From Acephala macrosclerotiorum (lineage: Eukaryota > Ascomycota > Leotiomycetes > Helotiales > Mollisiaceae), in assembly GCA_014904845.1 (NCBI GenBank), contig MU119556.1:1-46898 (forward strand): a stretch of 46,898 nt of DNA. Direction: 5' to 3'. Shown here piece by piece: positions 32,571 to 43,526 of the stretch. Position 1 is the first letter of the stretch, and each line of letters starts with the position of its first letter. The position numbers and the translations under genes are program-made. The notes beneath the pieces are model-generated. The model did not search any database. It saw only the letters and a list, made by a program, of their open reading frames with translations, and was not told the DNA's origin.

Positions 32571-34966
32571 GTGACCCGAATGGCACCTCCTTCGAAGGGG
32601 CCTCGGCGGACGCGTCGTGCTGAACGGAAACCATCGGTCGCTGTACAACCTCGACCGCGTACGCATGCATTCACAGGATGTCTGACTTGTCGAGAGCGTC
32701 ATGTGAAATGCGACTTAGGCCAGCCCAGCTGCAACAATTGTACGAGGTTAAAGGTTCCTTGCGAGGGGTACGCCAGAAAATATTCATGGATTCCTCCAAA
32801 GCTTCCGGGCCAGAGGAGACGTCTCTCGGACCCGGACCCTGTCGAAGGGGCTGAAGAGAGTCAGAGCAGTCGACGGGTCCTGTTTACAAGTGCGCATTCA
32901 GCTTGGTGCATCATGAGTGAAGACTGACATGTGAATAGATGAGGAGAGAGAAGCTATGGTCATCCAGATGAGGGATGAATGCTGCTCAGTCTCGTCCAGT
33001 CTTGACCTCGATCGAGTTCTCCGAGAATTACAGGATCGAATACCAGTGCCAAATGAATTCTCAAGAATTGGCCCTTTTGGGATGCTTCCTTTGAGCAAGG
33101 ACTCTCCGAGCAACGAACCACCGCCAGCAGACGATGTTCAAGATGTCGAACTTGTCGCGAGGATCACGACTCCCGATATGAACTTGTCCCTGTCCCAATT
33201 CTCTTGGGGCGATATCGATGACTTGCAGACATGGGATGCACTCGAGACCGAATCAGCCGCGGCGCTTGTCAATTTGAGGTTCACCCCAGACAAGGACCTG
33301 TTTAATGCAGATACTCCGTCGCATTGGTTGATTCCTAGACCGACCTCAACAGGCCAGCTCGACTTTCAGAACAATGAACAGGAAAATGAAACTGCTGAAA
33401 TGCTCGTTCAAGATCTTATAACTACGAATGGTAATATCTCAGTTCTCATCTGCCCCACTTCCTATTGACCTTTGATAGATGCAAACAAGAATTTGGTAGA
33501 AGGGACCGAATTTGACATGTGCTTGACACCCTGGCAAAATCCTCCCTCGATCATCACAATGTCCAATGGAGATAACCTGTCGAAGATACCTTCCGAAGCT
33601 CGCATGTTGCTAGACTATTATTCAAGTAAAATCATTGACCTCATGTCAATGTCACCTGGAAGCAAGCCACCATGGAAGACGATCCATCTCCCCTGTGCTA
33701 TGGGTGCTCTCGCAGAACTCATTGTATATGGTGAAGCTAAAAGTTTTGCTAAGATGGCCCTTTTTTATGCACTTCTGTCAATCAGCTCCTTCCAGATTGG
33801 TCTTGGGAGTAAAGATTCTGCCGACACGGCCCAGTATTGGCGGGACAGAGGAAACTTCCACAAGAAGAAGTCAGAGAAATATCTTCGATCAGCTTTGGAT
33901 ACGAGCTTCCCCAAATCATCTAGAGGGAAGTACAAGGAAGTTCTTATGACTACTCTCAGCATGGTCACGATTGGTGTAAGGCATCCGAAATTTCGAAATT
34001 TAAGAAGTAGACGCTAATCAGTGTTAGGTCTTCTCAGGAAACATGCAAGACGTCCACATTTACCTGGCTGAGAGCGAAAGTTTGATCCGAACCGATGGTC
34101 TGCCAAAACCGGTGAAATCACAGAAGGTTTCGAAGCTACATCACATATTCTCGTTCCTGAAAATCATTCACGAGAGTACATCGCTGAGGGGAACCAAATC
34201 CGCTGGAGTAAGCAACAGTGATCTTTGGGCCACGACCACCAGAAACGGCCTCGAAGAATCTAACGACATCGCACAATCTGCAAGCTCCAGGTTGGCGTGG
34301 GTCCAGGAAGATGAAGTAGAGGATCCAGAAGATGCTTTGTTCGTTTCTATCTACCAGCTTCCTACGACTCTGCTATCTCTCCTCTCTCAGACATCGTCAC
34401 TCTGCAAGCAGCTGCTCTCTTCAGAATCTTCGACTCCCGAATTTGTCCGGAGGTGCCAAATCATCGAGGACCGTATCTTCAGATGGAAAGCTCCAGAGAA
34501 CCTCAGCTTGAAGAACTATTTTGGCAATTCCACGAATCCAGACGAAATTGCAACGCGTGATGCCGCTGCGAAAGAAATAGCAGCCCATCTTGTCAACGCA
34601 ACCTACCAAGCCTTAATCGTCCACTTCCAGAGACAGATCCGCAACACGAATCCTCGAGTCCTGCAACACTATGTGATCACAGCAGCAGACCATCTTCTGA
34701 CACATGAACAGCTCAAGCAAAGTCTGAAAATTGCAACTGCGCCATTCCCGTGGCCAGGCTTCATTGTGGGGTGCGAGGCATACGACATAACTGCTCGCCA
34801 AAAGATCGATATGTATCTAAAGCTTGTTCGTTGCTACAATGTGGGCAGTCTGGTCGAAGCTGAGAAAGTGGTGTACGAAGTGTGGAGAAGGCAGGATTCG
34901 GGCCAACTTGACAATCACTGGGAAGACGTTCTAAAAGATTGGGGCATGGAAGTCGTTTTGACCTGA
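32571..34966 (+). CDS. Zn2Cys6 transcription factor, fungal-specific domain type 2
   Basis: Exons 32571-32889, 32939-33430, 33479-33975 and 34028-34966 give 748 residues, with introns of 49, 48 and 52 nt. Cys37, 40, 47, 54, 57 and 64 form CX2CX6CX6CX2CX6C, the binuclear zinc cluster, flanked by a basic N-terminus and a basic linker. The large C-terminal region (from about 340; ARMLLDYYSSKIIDLMSM, GALAELIVYGEA) resembles the ArcA/Uga3-type regulatory domain. Such factors bind CGG-containing sites and often control amino-acid or GABA catabolism. Its place between the permease and the aldolase makes it the likely pathway-specific activator of the cluster. A second Met at residue 4 is an equally possible start. 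Confidence 0.88.
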
Positions 34967-35250
34967 GTAAACTATTCACGCAGCTCGGACAACAGCGAAG
35001 CATCAAGGGCCTCCGATGAGACTGCCCACTCTTGCTTGGAAACAGATGTCCATCGTCGGGTCATGCGACAGTCAATTTTCTGTGGGCCCAGGCAAGATTC
35101 GAGAAGGGAAAGAGTTCCCGAACGCAGATCGCCTGCAAAACTCATATTAACGGCCAATGATGTTTGCCTACTGCTTGTTATTCTCCTTGATATTGCCTAC
35201 CTAGGCCTGTCCTCTGTAGCTATCTGCGCTTCTATCACAGCATCTACACC

Positions 35251-36302
35251 ATGTCATCGATATCAGCCTCTCAGGTCGAGACCGCCCAACCGCAGGCGAC
35301 ATTGACGCTTTCCAATAGCGCTTCTATGACAACCGAGCAAGCAGTAATATCTGCTGGAGGATATACTTTATCTGGCATGCCAACGTTCTCTGACTTTGAG
35401 ACTCACCGGCAATGGATAAAAGAGCACATGGCAGCCGCCTTCCGGTCAATGGGCAGACAGGGCTTGGCGGAGGGACTTGCAGGTCATATCTCAGTCCGGG
35501 ATCCTGAGCATACGGATAGATTTTGGATGAATCCGTAAGTTCTCATGTATGGCATGGTATATCCTGCCGGGAAAACTAGAAGCTGATGGTGTTGCAGACT
35601 TGGCGTTCACTTCTCAATGATGAAGGCTAGCGATATGGTCTTAGTAGATTATAGCGGAAATGTCGTTGGTGGCAACAAGGTGTGTTCCCTTCGCATTCTT
35701 CCAATTGACTTTCGGACACTGACAAAAATAGGTCGCCGTTAATGCCGCCGGCTTCCAAATCCACGCCGCCGTCCATCGCGCCCGCCCGGACGTCCACGCT
35801 GCCTGTCACGCTCACGGCATCTCCGGCCGTGCATGGTCCGCATTCGGAAAGCCCCTCGACATGCTCGTCCAAGACTCCTGTGTATTCTACAACGCCCATT
35901 CCGTCTACAACAACTTCGGTGGCGTGGTCTTCCAAGGCGACGAAGCTGAGCGATTAGCTCAAAGTATTTCGGGGAAGAACAAAGCTGTGATTTTGCAGAA
36001 TCATGGATTATTGACTGTTGGGGAGACGGTGGATGAGGCGGCGTATTTGTTTCAGTTAATGGAGAGGTTGTGTGAGATTCAATTGAAGGTTGAGGCTGCG
36101 GCTGCGCAGGGGAATTTGGAGAAGGTTTTTGTTAAGGATAAAGCGGCGAAGTATACTTTTGATATGGGACAGGATCCGGTAAGTGTGGGACTGAAGGATC
36201 AATGAGATGAGAGCTAATATGTTGTAGTTGATATTATACCAAGAGTTCCAGCCTTCATTCAAGTACGAGCTGTGGAAGAGCAAAGGCGAGTTAACACAAT
36301 AG
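35251..36302 (+). CDS. class II aldolase/adducin domain protein
   Basis: Exons 35251-35534, 35598-35679, 35732-36178 and 36228-36302 give 295 residues, with introns of 63, 52 and 49 nt. The metal-binding pair His148/His150 sits in HAACHAHGISG, and the third ligand His213 in ILQNHGLLTVG; GLAEGLAGHISVRDPE is the usual N-terminal signature. Zinc or another divalent metal would polarise the substrate. Relatives cleave phosphorylated sugars, or act as decarboxylases or aldolases on hydroxy-acids; in fungi most are uncharacterised. The first 45 residues are Ser/Thr rich and not conserved-looking. The gene starts 284 bp after the regulator's stop, in the same direction. A C-C cleavage step after transamination or hydroxylation would fit the cluster, but that is inference. 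Confidence 0.88.
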
Positions 36303-36567
36303 TGCACGAAAGATAAACATCAAGAAATCCGATGGCGACTGAGGTTATCGTGATACCCCCCGTTCAGGCAACTCGAACATCCCATTTCTAGCAATCTCGT
36401 GTTCAGTTGCCACGTGAGAACCGCCCCGCATACAGAGGCTTGCGCGGACTTTCTAGAGACAGATAGAAGGACGATTCACGCGGAAAAGGAGCTGATGGCA
36501 AGATCGTCACTAGATTAAGTTCCATAGTAAACTAGCTCTACTCACTTCTTTCTCAGACCCCGTTACT
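36303..36567. other. intergenic
   Basis: No gene recognised. A CACGTG box occurs at about 36412. Confidence 0.4.
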
Positions 36568-37900
36568 TCAACCACTACGTACATGTACCCATTTCATACC
36601 CTCGTGGGTCTTGCTGTCACTTACACTCGCCATCTTTCTTCCATCCGAATCATTCAGCTTCGCAGAATTCGTTTCTTCGATAAGATGCCGATAATCAAGC
36701 AAAGAAAAGCTCGACCTCCCCGGCTGCTCATACCGCATTGCAAATGCATGCGCTGCGACTATCGCTAACATTATAGCACACCCAGCACTGATGTAGATTC
36801 ATACTGTCCACATCGCTGGGATCATACGAACTTGACTGCTGGCATACATGCCATTTATATAATTATCAGCAGGGAGGCCCAGTACTGAGAGATTGAAGGA
36901 TGATTCCGAGGTATTGAGTAATGTAAGATCTACCTACATCATGCTATTGTATTCATATAGCGGCGCAGCGAGGATGTTGCGGAGGAACAGCCTCATCATT
37001 GTGTTACTCTTATCATTTTGAATGATTCCAGCAGTAGAGACAAGATACGGGGTGTTGTAGATTTGAGGAAGTACTTGGGTGCAGGCGTTGGTAGATTTGT
37101 TCCGTGGTAGGAGTATGGCTCCATCAATGGCAACGAACAACTCTGCGGGAGAGATTTCTTGCGCGGAAGGAGGGCCGAGATTACTGAATTCGAGAATGTT
37201 TTCGGTGGCGCGGTCAATGAAACGGTTGCTATTCTTCGATATATGGCCATCATCGTTGTCCAGTTACCAAGGCCATTCCAACAGCTGTGTTATTGCATGC
37301 GCTTAGCTGATTGGGTTTAGTTGAGTAGGTTCGGTATCCTATCCTTAAGTCAGGAATCAAATCTAACATGGACCCAAAGCCAACAAACTGACCTGACACC
37401 AAGTGGCCGGTGATTGAGCCATAAGAAGCAACACACATCTGAAGCACATTATCCAACATTCCATAGGTATTGCAAGAGCTGGGATTGAACTCTAGGTCCG
37501 AAGGTGCGTCCCAAAAGTCAATTTGATACCAGGTGTATCTTTGGTGATATAGACAGATGCATTGCCGTCGATGTTGGGTGCCCAAGCCCAAGGGAAAACT
37601 GTTGCCAGACCTCCTGGAAGCAGGTAAGAGATGCAATCGCTCCTAGAAGAGAGACAATGAGGACTGATGGGCGGCGCCGGAATAGCGATTGATGAGTCGC
37701 GAAGACATCATTTGAAAAGTCGGGGATTCCAGCGTTGGCGTAGTCGGTCGCTAGTGTTGTGTCGTATAGTCCCACGCCTCCAACAATTGGTTGAGGAGAG
37801 CGTCCTGGGACTGGGTAGAAGATGGTTTGTGGGTTGATTTTGCCTATAATTTGACGTCAGGTGAGCATTATTGCACGAGGAGAGCTTAAAGAGCACTCAC
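36568..37900 (-). pseudogene. disabled gene for a multi-pass or anchored membrane protein
   Basis: Reading the minus strand from 37900, segments look like one protein but change frame or hit stops. ISYLLPGGLATVFPWAWAP follows a strong pyrimidine-AG acceptor. NASVYITKDTPG then shifts frame to YQIDFWDAPSDLEFNP and SSCNTYGML. Further on come TENILEFSNLGPPSAQEISP and CTQVLPQIYNTPYLVSTAGI, then a TAG after YNSMM and a TGA inside MIPAMWTV/IYISAGCAIMLAIV, the final membrane helix. The frame ends with a charged tail at 36568. The TGA stands where Trp fits and the TAG where Gln fits; both are single C:G to T:A changes. At least one frameshift and two nonsense codons make it non-functional as read. I recall similar fungal proteins of unknown function with a C-x-S-Y-x-L-P-G-G motif but cannot name the family. 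Confidence 0.5.
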
Positions 37901-37958
37901 TCATTATGAAGCGACCTGGAAGTGGAAGGCAAGCAATCGCAATGAGTCTAAAGGGTGG

Positions 37959-38624
37959 TTGGAGTTCTATCCTCATTATTCAAAGTACACTTGCCTCGTG
38001 CGACTCCAGAATCTGGAATATTTTCTCTTGAGGTCTCGCACAGGATGGTCCACACCTTTGCTATCTAGCCTCAAGAACCCTCTGAAGAGAAGCTTGACCA
38101 AATCTGCGGGACCAGTGGTGGTGCTCAGCGAAAAGAAAGTTCTGAGCGGCACTCCCACAATGGAACCTTTGGATGCGCTACACCTGGGGTTACTGACACC
38201 AACGGGTAAGATCTCTGGAAACTATCTGAGGAGGTTACAAGGCGTCAACAGTGCTGACAGTTTCTCTGGGAATACTTTCACCTTCGACGCCTGGAATTCT
38301 CACTTTGAAAACTTAATCTTCAGCTCGCTCGCTGCAGAGGATGCCTCGCTTGGGATCACAGCTTCCTTCGACAGCTTCGCTGAGCTAACAACTACTACAG
38401 GAACGACATGTCCCACGACTTAACCTCAAACGTCGATTTTGACTTCGACTTCGCCTTCGAATGCTACCATCACTTCATTCTCATCGACTTCGAGGTCTGT
38501 GGCACCTACAGTGGTTGCCGCTTCAACAACTTCTTCAGGGGTCGGGAGTGTTGTTGCAGTTGGATATATATGGTCGCTTGCTTTGCAACTTGGAGTTTTG
38601 TGCTTTTTCATGTCGTGGTTTTGA
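37959..38624 (+). pseudogene. GPI-type surface protein, broken by one TAA
   Basis: The frame reads PLDALHLGLLTPTGKISGNY, SADSFSGNTFTFDAWNSHF and LAAEDASLGITASFDSF, then TTTTGTTCPTT and a TAA at 38421-38423. The same frame goes on with a Ser/Thr-rich stretch (SPSNATITSFSSTSRS) and a hydrophobic tail (SLALQLGVLCFFMSWF), the pattern of a GPI-anchor signal, and stops at 38624. TAA in place of CAA (Gln) is a C-to-T change. No signal peptide is visible at the 5' end, so the start is missing or in an unrecognised exon. It is head to head with the membrane-protein pseudogene. Confidence 0.45.
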
Positions 38625-39001
38625 TGGTAAGCGGGGCACTCTCGTCGGGGCGTGCCATCGTGTACATCACCTAACGTTAAAAATCGCTTCATTACTTCCT
38701 TCGGATGGAGATTGATAGAATATGCGGCTGGCCATCACTGGATGCAGGGGTAGAATGGGAAAATACTGTAAAATGGAAAATATGACAAATGTTTCTTGCC
38801 GTACAACTCTCATCGCTGACGAGCATTATGTAAACGGACAATGGCTTGAAAATTTCCAACTTCATAGCTGTGTAGAATGAAAATCGTTCATAAAACACTT
38901 CGAGAACTTGATCTAACGTCTGCTTCGTCAAGAAATCAGCGCCGCATACTTGTTTCGGTCCCATGCAAACTGTCGGTTCGAGGCTAGTAGATATTGTCCT
39001 A
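38625..39001. other. intergenic
   Basis: No gene recognised between the broken GPI-type gene and the thioredoxin-like gene. Confidence 0.45.
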
Positions 39002-39506
39002 CTAACCAACAAAGGTATCGAGCTTCCTTTGATTGTAGACATCTCCCTCGACGAGCCTCTCCCACTTCTGTCATCAGTCAGTCATTTCCTCAAACGTTCA
39101 GAAAGTCTTCGATACATACTCCATCACTCGTGACCTTGAGCAAAGTTGGCAGATTCGTCACAGAAAATGGTGCTTGTCTCCATGGGTTATCAGCCTTTCT
39201 CCACCTACAGCAGCATTAGTTTCTTCTCTTATCTATTCGTTCCTTCTAAACATCGCCATATTTAGAAAGAAGGTAAAGAAGGACTCACTCATCACGCTGT
39301 CCAGCATACACAACCTTGACCTCATCAACCCCACTCGCGAACTTGGAATCGACAAACGACTCGGCATTGCGACAATCGCCACACCATGATCTTCCATTCG
39401 TGAGCGAGGCGTAGACGACGAGGAATGATGGTTTCGAAGGTGTCGCGGTGGATTTGAGCCATTCTGCGACAGCAGATGGGGTCTCCGTGGTGACTTTGAG
39501 AGGCAT
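39002..39506 (-). CDS. thioredoxin-like protein, TXNDC17/TRP14 family
   Basis: Exons 39506-39289, 39204-39120 and 39067-39002 give 122 residues, with introns of 84 and 52 nt, in phase. The active-site region FLVVYASLTNGRSWCGDCRN has the WCxDC motif and the insertion before it that sets TXNDC17 (DUF953) apart from classic thioredoxin. NPWRQAPFSVTNLPTLLK carries the cis-Pro strand, and the end (ERLVEGDVYNQRKLDTFVG) matches the family length of about 120-130. It is a cytosolic disulfide reductase expected to be kept reduced by thioredoxin reductase. Nothing in its neighbourhood suggests a special role. Confidence 0.85.
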
Positions 39507-40686
39507 GGTGGGGTAGATTTGAGATGGTTGAGAGGTTTGTGTTGGTTTTTGAGGATCGAGGCGTTGTCGAAAGAGGTTTGAAGACAGGAATGACCTTTTA
39601 TGAGGATTGGAGCAACCGATTTGTAAGTTGAAGGTGAAGGTGCCACAGCGAGGTTGGTGATTAGTTGGTGGCGTGCGAATGGGAGAAAATTTAAAATCTC
39701 GCTTGGAGGGTAGTCACGTGGAATGTCTCAATTAAAGGGGGGGGTCGAGAATGAGGTAACAAAGAATGAATAGACTGATGCCTGTGTCTGTGCTTCAAAT
39801 ATGGGTACAGTAGATTTCTAAACATGAAATGACTCGCAACTCATTGCCCGGCCCTATAATGGTACATTTGGACCTGAAAATTTTCCTCCTTGGGTCGGAC
39901 TTTGCTCGGCGAGGGCATCATTGATTCATTTCCAGATACGGAATAAATGATAATCACGTAGGAAGAGGTGCGTATAAGCATACACTGAATTGTAATCATA
40001 TATAGATATGAAAGTGATACTATTTCTCTAGGTGGACGTTCTTTTGTCTGGCTTCCCCACGCTCTCTTACTCTACCCTGCTCAATTCCGCCAACTATTTT
40101 CCCATGGGAATAATTCCTTGGGAGGAACCAGGAACGATACTACCTTGACTGATAGAAGAACAGGATGGGACAAAAATTTCATGCTTGACTGAAACTGTGA
40201 TGAATAATTCAAGTCCTTCATATAAATGCACGTGACCTGCAGATGTAGACAAAGATAGGCGGGGTCTTGCTTAGGATCTGGGGAAAGAACAGGTTGTAGC
40301 AAAAATTGAGGACTATGTATCAGAAAGTTGGTGCAATAGAGTCGGCAGACATTCAACAACCCAGCCAGGAAGTGAGACAGTGGTATTTTAGAGGTGGGGT
40401 AACAAGACTTCTCAATGTTAATAAGTCAGGCAGGATCAGCATAGAGAAGGCTGAATTGCATTCAAATATCGAAATCTATCAATATCTTGACCCGAACTTT
40501 ACTAACATCGCGAGCTCAATCAAGCAGGATACATATACATGAAAGGGAAACGGTGGCCAAACTCAGAACCTTTAATTCAGGTAAGAGTACCAAACAACAG
40601 ACTCAGAAACACATTACTAAAGCGCCGTATACTACAAAACCACAACGATAAACAGGTATAGCTTTTCCATGGAATGATTCCACCTT
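39507..40686. other. intergenic, no gene recognised
   Basis: The left part is the thioredoxin-like gene's promoter; a CACGTG box lies near 39715. Open frames at 40081-40359 (-) and 40306-40542 (+) have no known features. Confidence 0.4.
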
Positions 40687-41316
40687 TTACAACGCAGCCA
40701 TGAGACCCACTACACCAAATATACCCGCAAAGCTCAACACAATCCCTCCATTCCTTGGCGCGGCAGCCGAAGAACCCGTCGAAGAAGCAGCAGTTCCTGT
40801 AGCCGTGCCCGTCGAATTCGACCCCTTCGTTGTAGCCGTTCCAGTCCCAGTAGCCTTCGTCGTCCCGCTCGTCTTCCCCGTTGCAGTCACACCCCCACCA
40901 CAAGTCCCCGTCGGCAAATACGTCCCGGTCGTTCCCGTATAAGTTGTATCAACCGACAAGCTAGTTGAATGCGCCACATACCAACTACTCACCGCAATCT
41001 CGTAGCTCGTAAGCGCAGATTTGACGTATGCGGGAGCTGTAGCTAGGTAATCGGGGATAGTGGTAGCGCATGCGTCCGTGAAGGTTGAGGGGAAAGCGGT
41101 TTCGATGTAGGATTCTACCGAGGCGGGGAGGGAGGGCATGCCGGAGTAGAAACTTTCAATGGAGGAGAGGGAGGCAAGTTCGGATGAGAGGGCGGAGTCG
41201 TCAGATGGGAAGGCGGTGGTTGTTGCGGCGGCGGCGGAGTCGGTGGTGAGCTGGGGTGCTGGGTTGGAGAGGACGGAGCCCGCGAGGGTGATGAGGAGGA
41301 TGGATTTGGTAAACAT
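40687..41316 (-). CDS. secreted Ser/Thr-rich protein with GPI-anchor signal
   Basis: A single exon of 209 residues. An N-terminal signal peptide (MFTKSILLITLAGSVLSNPA) is followed by an Ala/Ser/Thr-rich body with two lone cysteines (DACATT and TGTCGGG, possibly one disulfide). A Thr/Gly/Ser linker and a hydrophobic C-terminus (GGIVLSFAGIFGVVGLMAAL) after small residues form a typical GPI attachment signal. It is probably a heavily O-mannosylated cell-wall or plasma-membrane protein. No enzyme or CFEM motif is present and the function is unknown. Confidence 0.75.
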   Translation of the reverse strand: MFTKSILLITLAGSVLSNPAPQLTTDSAAAATTTAFPSDDSALSSELASLSSIESFYSGMPSLPASVESYIETAFPSTFTDACATTIPDYLATAPAYVKSALTSYEIAVSSWYVAHSTSLSVDTTYTGTTGTYLPTGTCGGGVTATGKTSGTTKATGTGTATTKGSNSTGTATGTAASSTGSSAAAPRNGGIVLSFAGIFGVVGLMAAL

Positions 41317-42073
41317 GTTTGTTGGTGATTCTGACAGACTTGTGACGATCTTATTAAAAGATTATGCGCTGAAGGAGTGATGCGCAGGTATGAAAATGAT
41401 TGGCTTTAACAAAGAGTGACGAGGAATAAGAGAACGATGGAAAGAAGTGGCTACGTCGGGCTTCAAATATCTCAATGAAAGAAATCAATTCCGCCTTGCT
41501 CGACCTCAGCCCCAGAAAGTAATAAAAAATTTAAAGCCATGGCTTGGAGAAAGCTTGGTGAAGCGTGCCATCTGAAAGCCCCTATTCGTATTTTTGGTGC
41601 TACTAGGCCATTTCAGGACGACGGGGATGTTACCGAGATCAGGGAGTGCGGGACCGTCATGCAAGGCTACGGAGCTGGCATGTGGTTCGCCAAGTATCAG
41701 ACGATTTTCTTTTGGTAGACAGCTTGAAACGTAAGAGATCAGAGTCAGGAAATAAAGATCGTGGCTTTCCCACCTCACTTGAGTCGCAGAGTAGAAAAAG
41801 ATAGAGCGACTGGAACTGATAATCGCTTCCAAGTTCGGCATAGAACAACAAAGGGACACAAGGATGTGGCGAGCTTGCGCAAAAGATGATACGATGAAAA
41901 CGGGGAACAAAAATTTAAAGCTGAAGTCAGAAACGCTGTGGCTGATGAGCTTTTCCTAAATTGGCGGGATCAATAACGCCACCATTTTGCGCGACCAATG
42001 ACCCACAGATACCTCAATCATCAAGCCGAATGCGTTCTTCCCTCACGTTCTCTTCTTCCCTCATCAAGCAACC
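41317..42073. other. intergenic, no gene recognised
   Basis: The promoter of the GPI-type protein and the 3' flank of the lipase gene. Frames here (such as 41506-41910 on the minus strand) show no motif. Confidence 0.4.
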
Positions 42074-42976
42074 TCAAAGACACTGCCCACCAATTATGAC
42101 CGTTTGTCCCCAATACGTCAAATGCGCAGCATTAATCCCCGACGTATTCTGTCCCCCATCACATTCCGTCGTCTCCCCACCACAGATATAGCTTGTGCTC
42201 GTCCCAGTTGGATCAAGATTCCAATATTCGAGTCCATGATGTACATATCCTAGATCTTTGGGGGGAACGTTTGGGACTCCGTCATTTTCATGGGTGCAGC
42301 GGTAGAATTTGGTTGTGTCTGGACTTGAGGTTTTGTAGGTGTCGTCGATGAAGGAGGCGAAGGCTGCGTTGCCGGTGCGGGGTTCGCCCATGGTGAAGAT
42401 TGTCATGTTGGAGAATATTGAGGAGTATTGGGCTGCTGCGAGTGCGGCGAGGGATCCTCCCAGACTGAAGTTCATTAGTTATCTGAGAAAGAACATAATC
42501 CATAAAAAGGAGTATTACCTGTGTCCAGTGATCACTACCCCATAGTCTGGATATTGATCAACTTGTGCTTGGATCATGCTTTGAACACTGTCCACGACAG
42601 ACACCCAGAGCAAGTAGTATCCTCCATGAACCTGGCAACCTTCGCATGAGGGGAAAGTATCGAACGGCGCAAAAGTGTAGTTCATATCTGTCTCATAGTT
42701 CTGTATACTTTCTGTACCGCGAAAGGCAGCTACAATTTCCTGGGCGGAGTCATCGCGAAGAAGATATCCATGAACATCTGTCGCGTCGTTGGTGATATCA
42801 TCAACTTTTGTCAGACCACCTGGAGAAACGCAAAGCCCATTGAGGTAAGTACTCATATCGATGGTCGCGAAATGAATGAAGCGGTCCAGGAGTGCTTGAG
42901 ATATCCCTTGAGTCTGCGAGGCTGCTGGCAAAGCTGCCATGAGCAGGAGGCTAGTGCTTGCAACGAACGCTCGCAT
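42074..42976 (-). CDS. secreted class 3 lipase / feruloyl-esterase-like
   Basis: Exons 42976-42519 and 42464-42074 (54-nt intron, in the middle of the nucleophile elbow) give 282 residues. A signal peptide (RAFVASTSLLLMAALPAASQ) is followed by the lipase-3 core. IVAAFRGTESIQNYETD is the oxyanion region, and VITGHSLGGSLAA carries nucleophile Ser153. HENDGVPNVPP supplies Asp214 and AAHLTYW His267, a complete Ser-Asp-His triad. Cysteines at 111, 114, 247 and 254 may form disulfides. The size matches fungal extracellular lipases and type A feruloyl esterases (about 280 residues). The substrate could be triglyceride or feruloyl ester; the sequence does not decide between them. Confidence 0.9.
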
Positions 42977-43362
42977 GTTGACGGAGGTGGTCTGGTGGGA
43001 GCTGATACTCTGTAGAGCATTGTGGAATTGGAGCGATGGAAGTCATATAAGTATTCCTGTTGAACGATATCTTGGAGGCAGCCAGAAACAACTGCCGATG
43101 CCATGTATTCTCCTGAACTTGACTCCATTTTGACATCACGAGCATAAACGAACCGAGGCTCGCATCAACATCCCTGAAATTACGAGATGGCAGCGACGTT
43201 TTGCACTCCAATTACTTCTCCGCCGAGCCAAACCGGCGGGTTTTCCCTTGGGGATTCGTGGCACGGCGTCAGCCTTAAATTTTCGTTCCTTTTCAGGAGT
43301 TTGATGCGAGGAGAGGAGGAACCTTGTCCCTGATCATCGCCGCCACCGCGCTTTCCCCGCAA
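42977..43362. other. intergenic, lipase promoter
   Basis: The upstream region of the lipase gene. No gene is recognised. Confidence 0.4.
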
Positions 43363-43526
43363 TACTACTTCCTACAGGCCCTATTAAATGTTAATGAGCA
43401 ATGACCAGTGTTTAACTAGATATAGTAAAACATCGCGATCTCGAACAGGTGATTGGTCTAGCCACCCCTTGGAGACACGGCCACAGTCACCTCAGAATTA
43501 ACATTTAAAAGGCCCCGTGGGTAGTA
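43363..43526. mobile_element. MITE-like element with terminal inverted repeats
   Basis: The left arm 43363-43395 (TACTACTTCCTACAGGCCC... to ATGTTAAT) and the right arm 43497-43526 (ATTAACATTTAAAAGGCCCC... to GTAGTA) are inverted copies, with a few mismatches and gaps. The inner 14 bases (TTAAATGTTAAT side) and the outer TACTAC are the best kept. The whole is 164 bp with no coding capacity. Both ends carry TA, consistent with the TA target duplication of Tc1/mariner-type elements. There is no partner transposase in the window. Confidence 0.5.

Noticed and set aside
37959..38423. Complete 154-residue protein ending at the TAA
   Set aside because: The same frame continues for 67 codons with a Ser/Thr stretch and a GPI-type tail, which is too coherent to be chance, and no signal peptide is present.
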